DNA from: Burkholderiales bacterium UBA954 | GTDB lineage: Bacteria > Pseudomonadota > Gammaproteobacteria > Burkholderiales > Burkholderiaceae_A | Length of the DNA: 14,224 nucleotides | Assembly: GCA_002293155.1 (NCBI GenBank) | Contig: DBCQ01000071.1 | Span: 1-14,224, forward strand | Direction: 5' to 3' | In this document: piece after piece, positions 6,868 to 14,101 of the stretch | Numbering within the stretch: the stretch's first letter is position 1 | Layout of the letters: each line of letters opens with the position of its first letter | The notes under the pieces: model-generated | Database searches by the model: none | What the model was told of the DNA's origin: nothing | Seen by the model: the letters and a program-made list of their open reading frames with translations, nothing else | Program-made: the position numbers and the translations under genes

Positions 6868-7221
6868 ATGGCCGGACGAATTAAACGACGCATCTCTGAA
6901 CAGCTCCACGAGGCAGCCCAGGCGCAGCAAGAGGTTATCGTGATCTGCCCGTTGTGCACGCGGGAAATTCCTGAATCCGAGATGGAATCACACCACCTGA
7001 TACCGAAATCAAAGGGGGGGCGTGACACAGAGTATCTGCATCGAATCTGTCACCGACAGATTCATGCGCTATTCACCGAAACAGAGCTGGCTCGACACTA
7101 CCAATCCGTTGAAGCCTTGCTAGAACATCCTGAAATTGCCAGCTTCGTTAAATGGTTAGCCAATAAGCCGCCCGACTTCTACGAGCGGGCAACAAAAAGC
7201 CAACGAACACGAAAGCGATAG
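6868..7221 (+). CDS. Small HNH nuclease family protein
   Basis: A 117-residue protein with an HNH fold. It has a CPLC zinc knuckle (Cys27, Cys30), SHHLIPKSKGG (41-51) with the His-His pair holding the catalytic His, and the C-terminal knuckle and metal site HRICHRQIHALF (Cys61, His62, His66). The N-terminus is basic and the tail is Lys/Arg-rich, consistent with nucleic-acid binding. Stand-alone HNH proteins of this type are common in bacteria and mostly uncharacterised; restriction, repair and RNA-related roles are all possible. There is no partner gene suggesting restriction or a phage. No Shine-Dalgarno precedes the ATG, and an extended -10 box lies directly upstream, so the mRNA may be leaderless. 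Bases 7014-7020 are a run of seven G in the Gly-Gly codons. It ends 18 bp from the end of apaG. Confidence 0.85.
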   Translation: MAGRIKRRISEQLHEAAQAQQEVIVICPLCTREIPESEMESHHLIPKSKGGRDTEYLHRICHRQIHALFTETELARHYQSVEALLEHPEIASFVKWLANKPPDFYERATKSQRTRKR

Positions 7222-7239
7222 TCAGCTAGAGACGCTACC

Positions 7240-7641
7240 CTAATGCAGTACAGCGGCGGCATCCCGCTTGGGGCCAAGCCCCTCAGCCTTGAGGCTAAAC
7301 GGCGGGATCACCACATCGAAAAATTTGGCGTCTTCCGTTACACAGAAGTATGACCCGTGCATAGAGCCAATCGGGCTCGTAATCCGAGTACCGCTGTTAT
7401 AGGAGAAAGACTCGCCGGGCTGCAAGAAGGGCTGCTGCCCGACAACCCCAAGCCCCCGAACTTCCTGATGCAACCCTTTAGCATCCTCAATAATCCAATG
7501 CCGGGCAATCAGTTGCGCCCCAACGTCCCCAGAGTTCTCAATCGTTACGAAATACGAAAAGCAATAGGTGGCACCCTCTTCTGAGGAGTCGGCCGGAAGG
7601 AATTTGGTCTCCACTGAGACCTTCATCGAGGGATTTGTCAT
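7240..7641 (-). CDS. apaG: ApaG (DUF525) protein
   Basis: ApaG is a fibronectin-III-like single-domain protein, named in Salmonella from the corD locus that affects Co2+/Mg2+ handling; its molecular function is unclear. The match includes YCFSYFVTIENSG, the ARHWIIEDAKG segment, VVGQQPFLQPGESFSYNSG and SPIGSMHGSYFCV, then the DVVIPPFSL strand near the C-terminus. I start at ATG 7641 (MTNPSMKV), giving 133 residues; the family is usually about 125. Upstream in-frame starts at 7692 (GTG) and 7689 (ATG) add a non-conserved 16-17 residues, and an internal ATG at 7626 would also fit. It follows the histidine kinase gene on the same strand by 63 bp. Unlike E. coli, where apaG lies between ksgA and apaH, neither neighbour is here. 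Confidence 0.9.
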   Translation of the reverse strand: MTNPSMKVSVETKFLPADSSEEGATYCFSYFVTIENSGDVGAQLIARHWIIEDAKGLHQEVRGLGVVGQQPFLQPGESFSYNSGTRITSPIGSMHGSYFCVTEDAKFFDVVIPPFSLKAEGLGPKRDAAAVLH

Positions 7642-7704
7642 AGTGTCTTGAATAAAAAACCTGTTAGAAGCCCCCGAGTTTACATGCATCACGACAATCG
7701 ATGA

Positions 7705-9093
7705 TTAAACCAGCGGAAACGTTAGGACAAACCGCGCACCATTATTGGGGCTTTTATCTTCAACTCGAATTCTGCCCCCGCACTGCCTAACGATCTCTTC
7801 TACGATCGCTAACCCAAGCCCGCTTCCCGAAGATCCCGTTCCCAGAATTCGGTAGTAGGGAATAAATACCCTTTGCTTCTCCTGATCGGGAATCGGTACG
7901 CCATCGTTTTCGACAACCAGTAGCATTTCGTCTTTTTTCTGCATCACTCTACATCCGATTATTCCTGGGCTCTCGCCATACTGTGACGCGTTTTCAATCA
8001 AATTACGAATCAATCGCTCAGCCTTTTCACTATCAGCAAGAATCTTATCGCTGGTGTCACACGAGATCTCGATGCTCTGATGTCGCTCCCCGAGTATAGG
8101 CGCCATCATCTCGCGGACATTCATGACAACATCATAGAGCGAGACCGATTCACGCTGCTCCATTCCCGCTGACGCCGTGATTCGACTATAGAATAAAAGC
8201 TGATCCGCAAGCTTTGTAGCACGACGCGCTGCTACTAACGCACTCTCCGTTGATGACCGCTGGCTATCCAAATCCTGTGCTGATAACGCATTCTGAATAT
8301 GTAGTTGAACAGCTGCGATCGGCGTTCTCAGCTCATGTGCGGCAGAATCAATAAATCTCTGCTCTCGAGAAAATGCCTCATGAACACGTGTCAATAAGTG
8401 ATTTAACTCGGTAACCACTGGCTCTAGCTCGGTCGGAGCATCCCGCAGAGTAATAGGCTCAAGCGATACCGGATCACGACTCGAAATATCCGCCGATAGA
8501 GTACTTAACGGCTTTAGAGAGCGCAGTATGATCAAATTCATGATGATGATCAGTAGAATTCCACCAATAACTAAGGGGGCCAGAATACTGAAGCTAATCT
8601 CATCAGCCATCTCCGCCCGAACATCATGGCGCTCCGCCACAGTGATCCAGATCTCATCAGATTTCAGCACGAATGCGTGCCAAAGCGCAGACGCACTGAC
8701 AACCTCGTGAAAACCAGGCTGCTTTGGACCAATCATTTCATTTGGCGCAGAAGCCGACCGCGCGAGTAAACGCCCCTCTGAACTCCAGACCTGAAAGGCG
8801 AGTTTGCTCTCATAGGGATGTCCAGAAACCGTTTTTATATCCTCGTTCGCAAATTCAAGTTCCTGAGGAAGCGCAATCACAATCGGCTGGCTTAAGGTCG
8901 ACTTCTCTAACTGGCGGGCGAGAAAGACCTCGAGAATTCGCGCTGATGTGGCTAATCTCGCGCTAAATATCTCATCGGCCTCATGTTCGCTCACGTGATT
9001 CGCAAGCAGACCTACTACACCCAAAATGATAGATAGCGTGAAGATTAAGCTCAGGATGAGACGTCGGCGCAAGGGGTAGGACTTCACTCTCAA
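7705..9093 (-). CDS. Sensor histidine kinase, QseC/PmrB-like
   Basis: Inner-membrane histidine kinase of 462 residues. Order: TM1 (about 11-31), a periplasmic sensor region (about 32-167), TM2 (about 168-190), a HAMP-like linker (about 191-243), then DHp with phospho-acceptor His253 in DSAAHELRTPIAAVQ. The ATPase domain has an N box (NLIENAS, Asn368), a G1 Asp397 (VENDGVPIP) and a G2 box GSSGSGLGLAIV (420-431). All catalytic elements are intact. Its ATG overlaps the response-regulator stop by four bases (ATGA), the usual arrangement of a cognate pair. It is the last of seven close-set genes that start with the hemolysin/ligase cluster. The ligand is unknown; the periplasmic region of about 135 residues carries no motif I recognise. 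Confidence 0.93.
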   Translation of the reverse strand: MRVKSYPLRRRLILSLIFTLSIILGVVGLLANHVSEHEADEIFSARLATSARILEVFLARQLEKSTLSQPIVIALPQELEFANEDIKTVSGHPYESKLAFQVWSSEGRLLARSASAPNEMIGPKQPGFHEVVSASALWHAFVLKSDEIWITVAERHDVRAEMADEISFSILAPLVIGGILLIIIMNLIILRSLKPLSTLSADISSRDPVSLEPITLRDAPTELEPVVTELNHLLTRVHEAFSREQRFIDSAAHELRTPIAAVQLHIQNALSAQDLDSQRSSTESALVAARRATKLADQLLFYSRITASAGMEQRESVSLYDVVMNVREMMAPILGERHQSIEISCDTSDKILADSEKAERLIRNLIENASQYGESPGIIGCRVMQKKDEMLLVVENDGVPIPDQEKQRVFIPYYRILGTGSSGSGLGLAIVEEIVRQCGGRIRVEDKSPNNGARFVLTFPLV

Positions 9094-9752
9094 TCAGCAC
9101 TCCCGAACCGATAGCCCATTCCGCGAACTGTCTGGATGATCTCCGGGATAATCTTTTTCCGAAGATGATGGACATGGACATCGACGGCATTGCTTTCAGC
9201 GCCATCTGTCCACCCATAGAGGGCATTTTCGATCTGCTCACGACTAAACACCCGCTCAGGGTACTCCATCAATAACTTTAAAAGAACCCACTCCCTCCGG
9301 GGCAAATCAATGACCGCGCCATTCCAGCTAAGTGACATCTTATCGATATCAAGACTCAATTGTCCGCGAACCAATGTGTTAGTTGCATGACTCGAGCGTC
9401 TACGCTCAAGGGCTCGAATCCGTGCCAAGAGCTCGTCGAGTTCAAAGGGCTTTGTAAGATAATCGTCTGCGCCAAGATCAAGGCCCCGAATCCGATCTGG
9501 TGTAGCGTCTCTTGCCGAAAGAATGAGTACGCTCACTAAAGAGCCACTGTCTCGCATGCTGCGCAATACATCAAATCCGTCACGGCCTGGCAGGCCCAGG
9601 TCGAGAATCACGAGGTCATAGTTTTTGGATCGAGCGCGCGCCTGACCCTGTATTCCATCCGAAACCCAATCAACGATATGGTGAGCCCGCTCGAGCGCCA
9701 ACTGAAGGCCCGTGGCAATTAACTCATCATCCTCGACTAACAAAATATGCAT
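9090..9752 (-). CDS. Response regulator, OmpR/PhoB family (QseB-like)
   Basis: DNA-binding response regulator of 220 residues. The receiver domain (1-115) has the acidic pair Asp8/Asp9, phosphorylated Asp51 (VILDLGLPGRDG), Ser79 and Lys101 (TKPFELDELLARI). The C-terminal winged helix (about 126-217) has the typical DVHVHHLRKK recognition region and VRGMGYRF wing. It overlaps the kinase gene by four bases. The gap to the upstream TPR gene is 16 bp, so it is probably transcribed with the metabolic cluster rather than from its own promoter. Its targets are unknown; two inverted repeats upstream of the cluster (14011-14036) are candidates by position only. Confidence 0.94.
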   Translation of the reverse strand: MHILLVEDDELIATGLQLALERAHHIVDWVSDGIQGQARARSKNYDLVILDLGLPGRDGFDVLRSMRDSGSLVSVLILSARDATPDRIRGLDLGADDYLTKPFELDELLARIRALERRRSSHATNTLVRGQLSLDIDKMSLSWNGAVIDLPRREWVLLKLLMEYPERVFSREQIENALYGWTDGAESNAVDVHVHHLRKKIIPEIIQTVRGMGYRFGSAD

Positions 9753-9768
9753 CTAAATAAGTTGCTCT

Positions 9769-10404
9769 CTAACGCTTTTTTTCCGATATTTTTACGAGCA
9801 GCTGCTCGATTTCAGCCTTTCGTCCCAAATCGGCGGAGGCACGGCCGGGTCTTGGGGCAGCCTTAAGGGCTTTTCTAAGCCATTGCTCAGCCCCCATATG
9901 ATCGCCACCGCGAAACAGGAAATCTCCATAGAAAAAATTTGCGTCTATCCCGTCTGGATTTACAACCAAGCCCCGCTTTAAATATTCAAGCGCTTTTCGA
10001 TCATCGCCAAAACCAATCGGCCATCCCGGCACCTGATAATACAATGATCCAAGGCTGGTCAGCGCAGAGCCCTCCAAAGCATTCGGATCAAGCTCAATCG
10101 CACGCTCGAAACTCTTCTTTGCACTCTTGACCAAGCCAAGTGCCCCAAGGCCACCCTTAGCACCGGCATATGAGCTTTCAATTATTCCAAACCAGATCAG
10201 CGCTTCTGGATCATTGGGCCGCTTCTTCGCGACCTGATCAGCTGTCTTTGCAAGACTCGAAAATTGCCGCTCCTGATGCTCAGCAGGAACGCCGTACTTC
10301 ACGTCAGCCCACTCCTGCTGGAGCTGGGCGACCTCAGGACTCAGCGCCCACGAATAACTCAGGTTAGTGAAGATACCTACGATCAGGATTAAAATCTTAA
10401 ACAT
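9769..10404 (-). CDS. Exported TPR-repeat protein
   Basis: Protein of 211 residues with an N-terminal signal peptide (hydrophobic core FKILILIVGIF, likely cut after SWA). The mature part has tetratricopeptide helices: a clear unit around SAKKSFERAIELDPNALEG, another around ALEYLKRGLVVNPDGIDAN, and a third around GAEQWLRKALKAAP. TPR proteins hold partners rather than catalyse, and here the site is the periplasm. I chose the ATG at 10404 because AGGAAAGG lies nine bases before it; an ATG at 10413 would add three residues. The gene overlaps the end of the SDR gene by eight bases and precedes the response regulator by 16 bp. A role as accessory to the kinase's periplasmic domain is possible but is inference from position. 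Confidence 0.82.
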   Translation of the reverse strand: MFKILILIVGIFTNLSYSWALSPEVAQLQQEWADVKYGVPAEHQERQFSSLAKTADQVAKKRPNDPEALIWFGIIESSYAGAKGGLGALGLVKSAKKSFERAIELDPNALEGSALTSLGSLYYQVPGWPIGFGDDRKALEYLKRGLVVNPDGIDANFFYGDFLFRGGDHMGAEQWLRKALKAAPRPGRASADLGRKAEIEQLLVKISEKKR

Positions 10405-11221
10405 TATTGCCATCCTTTCCTATTCCTTTAACAGATAACGCCAAACGTATTTTTGGTAATTGTTTTTTCATATGCCTCGAAACAACAAAAGGCAGCATCT
10501 GATTGACCTTCGTAAATAGACCTTCGGCAAATCCCATCCGATACTCTTGTTCTTTCCTTTCTAAGAATGCAAGAAAATGTTTAGCAACGTCTTCTGCGGA
10601 ATCCTCTGTGTTGCCGAGCTGCCTGTTTAACTCGAGAGCAGCCGGTGAGTTCAGGTCCGTTTTTGTGGCTCGTGGCGAGAATAAACGAACCCGTATGTGG
10701 CTATCTGATAACTCTCGAGCGAGAGCCTCGGTAAACCCACGTAAACCAAATTTTGATGCGCAGTAAGCTGCATAGCCTGGGTGGCCTATATATCCCAGTA
10801 TCGACCCAATATTGATAACTTGAGCGGTACTTGCCTGCTGGAGCTGCGGCAAGAGCAACTGTGTCAGGCTGATCGGCGCGAGTAAATTGATATCGAGAAG
10901 CGCCGCTATTGACTCTGGTGATTGTTCGACAAACGCTGAAAAGTCACTTAATCCGGCATTATTGACAAGCAGATTTATACCTCCTAGCGCATCTACTCTG
11001 GCCTTAATATCTTCGCGAAATTGTGTCTTCGTAATATCACCCGCGAGAATAATAACCTCGTCGCAGATTAGCTGAGCGCTGGCAGCTTGGAGTTGCTTCT
11101 CATCCCGGCCAACGATAAACAATCGTCGACAGGAGCCTGCGATTGCTCTAGCGATTGCCAGCCCTATCCCTCTTGAGCAGCCCGTGATCAGCGCGGTGTA
11201 ACGGCGTGTATCAGGCTGCAT
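10397..11221 (-). CDS. Short-chain dehydrogenase/reductase
   Basis: Classical SDR of 274 residues, Rossmann fold, NAD(P)-dependent. Motifs: cofactor loop TGCSRGIG (13-20), GDI near 61-63, NNAG (87-90), Asn112, catalytic Ser140 (INIGS), Tyr153 and Lys157 (YCASK). The C-terminal extension (about 230-274, LFTKVNQMLPFVVSRHMKKQ) is amphipathic and basic, as in SDRs that act on lipid-like substrates at membranes; that reading is tentative. An ATG is available far upstream (11356), but I start at 11221 because the Rossmann strand begins right after it and AAGAGG lies six bases before it. This start overlaps the stop of the di-iron protein gene by 11 bases. Fourth gene of the cluster; substrate unknown. 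Confidence 0.9.
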   Translation of the reverse strand: MQPDTRRYTALITGCSRGIGLAIARAIAGSCRRLFIVGRDEKQLQAASAQLICDEVIILAGDITKTQFREDIKARVDALGGINLLVNNAGLSDFSAFVEQSPESIAALLDINLLAPISLTQLLLPQLQQASTAQVINIGSILGYIGHPGYAAYCASKFGLRGFTEALARELSDSHIRVRLFSPRATKTDLNSPAALELNRQLGNTEDSAEDVAKHFLAFLERKEQEYRMGFAEGLFTKVNQMLPFVVSRHMKKQLPKIRLALSVKGIGKDGNNV

Positions 11222-11915
11222 AGAATACCTCTTCTGACCCCACTGGCGAGGGAGGACTAAATCCGTCGCTTGGCAATGATCTGAAAATATTCTCGTACAG
11301 ACGATAGAACCGCTTCGCACAGCGAATAATGTCGTGTTGATCATCAGGCATAACAACCCGATCCATCAGAGCCTCAAAGAACTTAACATGCTCAAGATCG
11401 AGACTTCCATGAGAGTTCAGATAAGAAAAGGCATTTTCAGGAAGACCGAGAGAGGTTCCTATTGCCTTGGCTGCCTGCGTCGCAACGGAAACACTCGTAC
11501 CCTCTAGCACATGAACCATACCGAAAAATCCCATTGGATTGACGCGATCGATCTGGTAGTAGGCATAAGCCACCATCATTTCGGTTGCAAGATGCGGCTC
11601 CGCAGTACGTACTAAATTAGCATTACCGCCACAGGCCGCAATGTCGGAGAGAATCCACTCTTCGTGGCCAACCTCTTCTTCAATGTATTCCGCTACAGCC
11701 GACTGCAGCCAGCGGTGGGTCTCTGGAAGCCTTGACCCAAGGGCCATCAGCAGCGGCACCGTATGCTTGACGTGGTGATAGGCCTGACCAAGAAACTCAA
11801 GGTATTGATAACGAGTAAGCTCTCCCGTTAAGGCCTGCCTCATAATTGGAACACCTATTAAGCTCTGGCGTTCGCGCTCTGTTTCTTTGACCAATCGTTC
11901 TGAGAAACCTGTCAT
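11211..11915 (-). CDS. Haem-oxygenase-like di-iron protein (TenA/PqqC fold)
   Basis: An all-helical protein of 234 residues, of the group often annotated as TenA-family regulator or iron-containing redox enzyme. Potential metal ligands fit the pattern of haem-oxygenase-like di-iron oxidases and oxygenases such as Chlamydia CADD: Glu77-x6-His84 (EYIEEEVGHEEW), Glu138 (VHVLEGTS), and His169-x3-Asp173-x2-His176 (HGSLDLEHVKFFE). TenA thiaminases need a catalytic Cys in the mid helix; here only Cys95 and Cys199 exist, neither at that place, so thiaminase activity is unlikely. The ATG at 11915 has AAGGAG at six bases, deciding against the longer 260-residue frame. The ligase stop is 10 bp upstream and overlaps this ribosome site. 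An oxygen-dependent step on the ligase's product is my inference. Confidence 0.85.
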   Translation of the reverse strand: MTGFSERLVKETERERQSLIGVPIMRQALTGELTRYQYLEFLGQAYHHVKHTVPLLMALGSRLPETHRWLQSAVAEYIEEEVGHEEWILSDIAACGGNANLVRTAEPHLATEMMVAYAYYQIDRVNPMGFFGMVHVLEGTSVSVATQAAKAIGTSLGLPENAFSYLNSHGSLDLEHVKFFEALMDRVVMPDDQHDIIRCAKRFYRLYENIFRSLPSDGFSPPSPVGSEEVFYAA

Positions 11916-11925
11916 GAAAATCTCC

Positions 11926-13368
11926 TTATTGGTTAGACAGCACTTTATTTGGGAAGTAATGCGCACCGATTTGATCTCGCCTGGGGCGGCCATTCGGGGT
12001 TAGGAGACCGTCTTCAACAGAAAACGGTTTGTCAACGCGCTGCCAATAACCGATACGGGCATAGTCCGGAAGCTGTTGGTTGGCCGCTGATACGATATCG
12101 TTGAGCCGCTGATGTGTAACCTCGGAGCTGGTCGGCACTAATAGCGCAGAAAGCTGCGGCTGATCGTTGCCATACACAATCGTCTGTTTAATTTCCGGAT
12201 AACCCTGCAACAGTAACTCAGGCCACTCCGGCGACACATTGCGGCCATAGCTAGTGATGAGAACATTCTTTTTCCGTCCCGTCACATAGAGGTATCCATC
12301 TGAATCGATCCTACCCAGATCTCCTGTTAAGAGCCATTGATCGGATTGTTTGAGTCTGATAACGATTTCGCCGTCGTCGATCGTTTTTATTTCCAAGTGA
12401 GGCAGTGCCTGCCCGACACTTCCGATGCGATCTGCCCCGGGCCGATTAAGCGCGACCACCGAGGCGGCCTCCGATAGACCGTAACCCTCATAGACTGGAA
12501 GACCAACTGCTCTTGCGCGCCGGATCAGGCTGGGGCTGACCTTGGCCCCGCCAACGGCAACGAATTTCAAGCAAGCTAGCCGAGTGTTTGATTGCTCAAG
12601 GTGATTGCAGAGGCTCAACAGCATTTCGGGCAGCAGGATTATGCTCTGCGCTTCGTGGCGTTGAAGGCGGTCAATAGCCTTAGGCGCATCAAACCCAGAG
12701 GACCCTGTAAGGCCAAGATCGCTACTGGGCAGTAAAACTACGTCTGATCCCAGGCTGAGTGCCGCATACACGCCTGCAAGATTTTCCAACAGTATCGCCA
12801 AAGGAAGCATACAGAGATGCCGAGTCAGGCCTAAGGGATTTAGTACATCTGCAATAGCTCGCGCGACTTCCCACTGGGCAGCCGCAGACAATGGCACCGG
12901 CTTAGGATCCCCCGTACTCCCCGATGTGAATGTGAGCTTCGATCCGGAACTAAATAGCGATTCTTCACCATAATTCCTATCGAGACGCCGCAATGAGAGC
13001 GAAAGCTCTGTCGTGAGCCTCGCCTCTTTGCCAGCCGCGAAGCCGAGCTCCACACCTAGCGCCGTGCCGGCCGGCCGAATCAGAGCGGCGACACCGAAAG
13101 AGACAAAGATTTTATCGGTCTGATCTCGACTAAAGAAATGAGGAATCGGTATAGAAATCATTCCGCAAGACTGCAAGGCAAGATCAACCAAAATCCAGTC
13201 GGGCGAGTTATCCGCAATGATTGCGACTAATGAACCTTTCTGAAGATACTCATCAAGCACCCCGCTAATATCGCTGATCTGCATTGTCAGCATAGCGCCA
13301 TCTACGATTCGATCGTTAGCCCCCACCAGACGCGCAGCCGGGTTAATTGGCGGCGGCGATATGCGCAT
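11926..13368 (-). CDS. AMP-dependent synthetase/ligase (ANL superfamily)
   Basis: Adenylating enzyme of 480 residues, short for the family. The P-loop-like A3 motif is LTFTSGSTGDPKPV (about 145-158). A5 is YEGYGLSEAAS (293-303), A7 is LTGDLG (347-352), and A8 is YVTGRKKNVLITSYGRNVSP (361-380). The A10 position, usually a Lys in an NGK motif, reads TPNGRPRRDQ with Arg461 instead. The N-terminal domain is reduced compared with fatty acyl-CoA ligases. ATG 13368 follows a weak GGGG site and lies 26 bases inside the preceding hemolysin-family gene; a TTG at 13380 is the only longer alternative. Likely to activate a carboxylic or fatty acid as acyl-AMP, then CoA thioester or another acceptor; the substrate cannot be read from sequence. 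Confidence 0.9.
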   Translation of the reverse strand: MRISPPPINPAARLVGANDRIVDGAMLTMQISDISGVLDEYLQKGSLVAIIADNSPDWILVDLALQSCGMISIPIPHFFSRDQTDKIFVSFGVAALIRPAGTALGVELGFAAGKEARLTTELSLSLRRLDRNYGEESLFSSGSKLTFTSGSTGDPKPVPLSAAAQWEVARAIADVLNPLGLTRHLCMLPLAILLENLAGVYAALSLGSDVVLLPSSDLGLTGSSGFDAPKAIDRLQRHEAQSIILLPEMLLSLCNHLEQSNTRLACLKFVAVGGAKVSPSLIRRARAVGLPVYEGYGLSEAASVVALNRPGADRIGSVGQALPHLEIKTIDDGEIVIRLKQSDQWLLTGDLGRIDSDGYLYVTGRKKNVLITSYGRNVSPEWPELLLQGYPEIKQTIVYGNDQPQLSALLVPTSSEVTHQRLNDIVSAANQQLPDYARIGYWQRVDKPFSVEDGLLTPNGRPRRDQIGAHYFPNKVLSNQ

Positions 13369-13981
13369 AAGATGCCCCAATATCTACAAAAACTACCTCA
13401 GGATGAGATTCATAATAGGTACCCCAGCTTTTCCCGCAGCCCTCTAAGCGATTTGGGTCGGCTGCGGTAATTACGGTCGGCTGATACCCTAAGCGGGAAA
13501 AGGAATTTGATAACTCCTTCGTTGCGGTTAGCACAACCCATTGAAAGTGACGGCGATACAAATAGCGTGTCATGTGTAGGATTAGGGCGCGTGCGGCGCC
13601 CGCCCTTATCGCCGCCAGATTTCCGACTTCGACAATATCCCAACGCGAAACCCGCCTAAACAACTGACCACTTCTTACTGAGGCGGCAATTAAATACTCG
13701 ACTGGCTGATCAAGGTAGTTCTCAAGATAAGCGGAATGATGGGAAAGCGCTGAAAAGCCGACGGCTGCAATCCACCGACCTTCCTCATCACGCGAACCAA
13801 TGATGACATCGCTAAAATAGCGAACCTGCGCCCCATAGCGTCGCGCAAAAACAGTGGCTATAAACGACTCAACACTGGCCCGGTTCGGATGGGACCGATC
13901 AATCCATTCAAACTGGAATTCCGGTACCCGTCGCATTGGCCCCTGCGCTACGGGCCGTCTTTGAAATCCGAGGCTCAACAT
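13343..13981 (-). CDS. Thermostable-hemolysin family protein, GNAT-like
   Basis: Member of the T_hemolysin family, named after the Vibrio heat-stable delta-hemolysin. The fold is related to N-acyltransferases, and direct lysis is doubtful for most members. Family marks are SHPNRASVESFIATVFARRYGAQV, the LENYLDQPVE segment (86-95 from the ATG used), EVGNLAAIRAG (118-128), LGYQP and the C-terminal WGTYYESHPEVV. There is no signal peptide. ATG 13981 gives 212 residues. A TTG at 14002 is possible upstream, and ATG 13936 is also possible because the conserved region begins shortly after it. The ribosome site is weak in all cases. It is the first gene of the cluster, overlapping the ligase by 26 bases. 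Likely transfers an acyl group made by that ligase; this is inferred from fold and context. Confidence 0.85.
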   Translation of the reverse strand: MLSLGFQRRPVAQGPMRRVPEFQFEWIDRSHPNRASVESFIATVFARRYGAQVRYFSDVIIGSRDEEGRWIAAVGFSALSHHSAYLENYLDQPVEYLIAASVRSGQLFRRVSRWDIVEVGNLAAIRAGAARALILHMTRYLYRRHFQWVVLTATKELSNSFSRLGYQPTVITAADPNRLEGCGKSWGTYYESHPEVVFVDIGASYAHIAAAN

Positions 13982-14010
13982 GGTGAGCGCGGACCATAGC
14001 AATACAAGGT

Positions 14011-14036
14011 CTTCATGGAAATGAAGCGTATCGCTT
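14011..14036. promoter_or_regulatory. Two adjoining inverted repeats upstream of the hemolysin/ligase cluster
   Basis: CTTCAT-GGAA-ATGAAG (14011-14026) is followed, with a three-base overlap, by AAGCG-TAT-CGCTT (14024-14036). They lie 30-55 bases before the first cluster ATG (13981) in the gap to trkH, where the promoter must be. They could be operator half-sites or a 5'-leader hairpin. No convincing -35/-10 pair was found around them. Confidence 0.3.
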
Positions 14037-14046
14037 GAAAATTAAG

Positions 14047-14063
14047 GGAGTATTAAGAACTCC
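14047..14063 (-). terminator. Weak hairpin after trkH
   Basis: Minus-strand GGAGT-TCTTAAT-ACTCC, a 5-bp stem with a 7-base loop, followed by CTTAATTTTC. It lies about 40 bases after the trkH stop. It could be a weak terminator of trkH, but the stem is AT-containing and short and the tail is not a clean T run. Confidence 0.3.
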
Positions 14064-14101
14064 TGCAGGGTGAATCCTTGAGGAGGCCCCCTTGATTTAG
14101 G

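Noticed and set aside
11222..11356. 45-residue N-terminal extension of the SDR frame (start at 11356)
   Set aside because: The extension lies inside the di-iron protein gene and is not SDR-like, while ATG 11221 has a good ribosome site directly before the Rossmann fold.
11916..11993. 26-residue N-terminal extension of the di-iron protein frame
   Set aside because: It overlaps the end of the ligase gene; AAGGAG sits correctly for ATG 11915.
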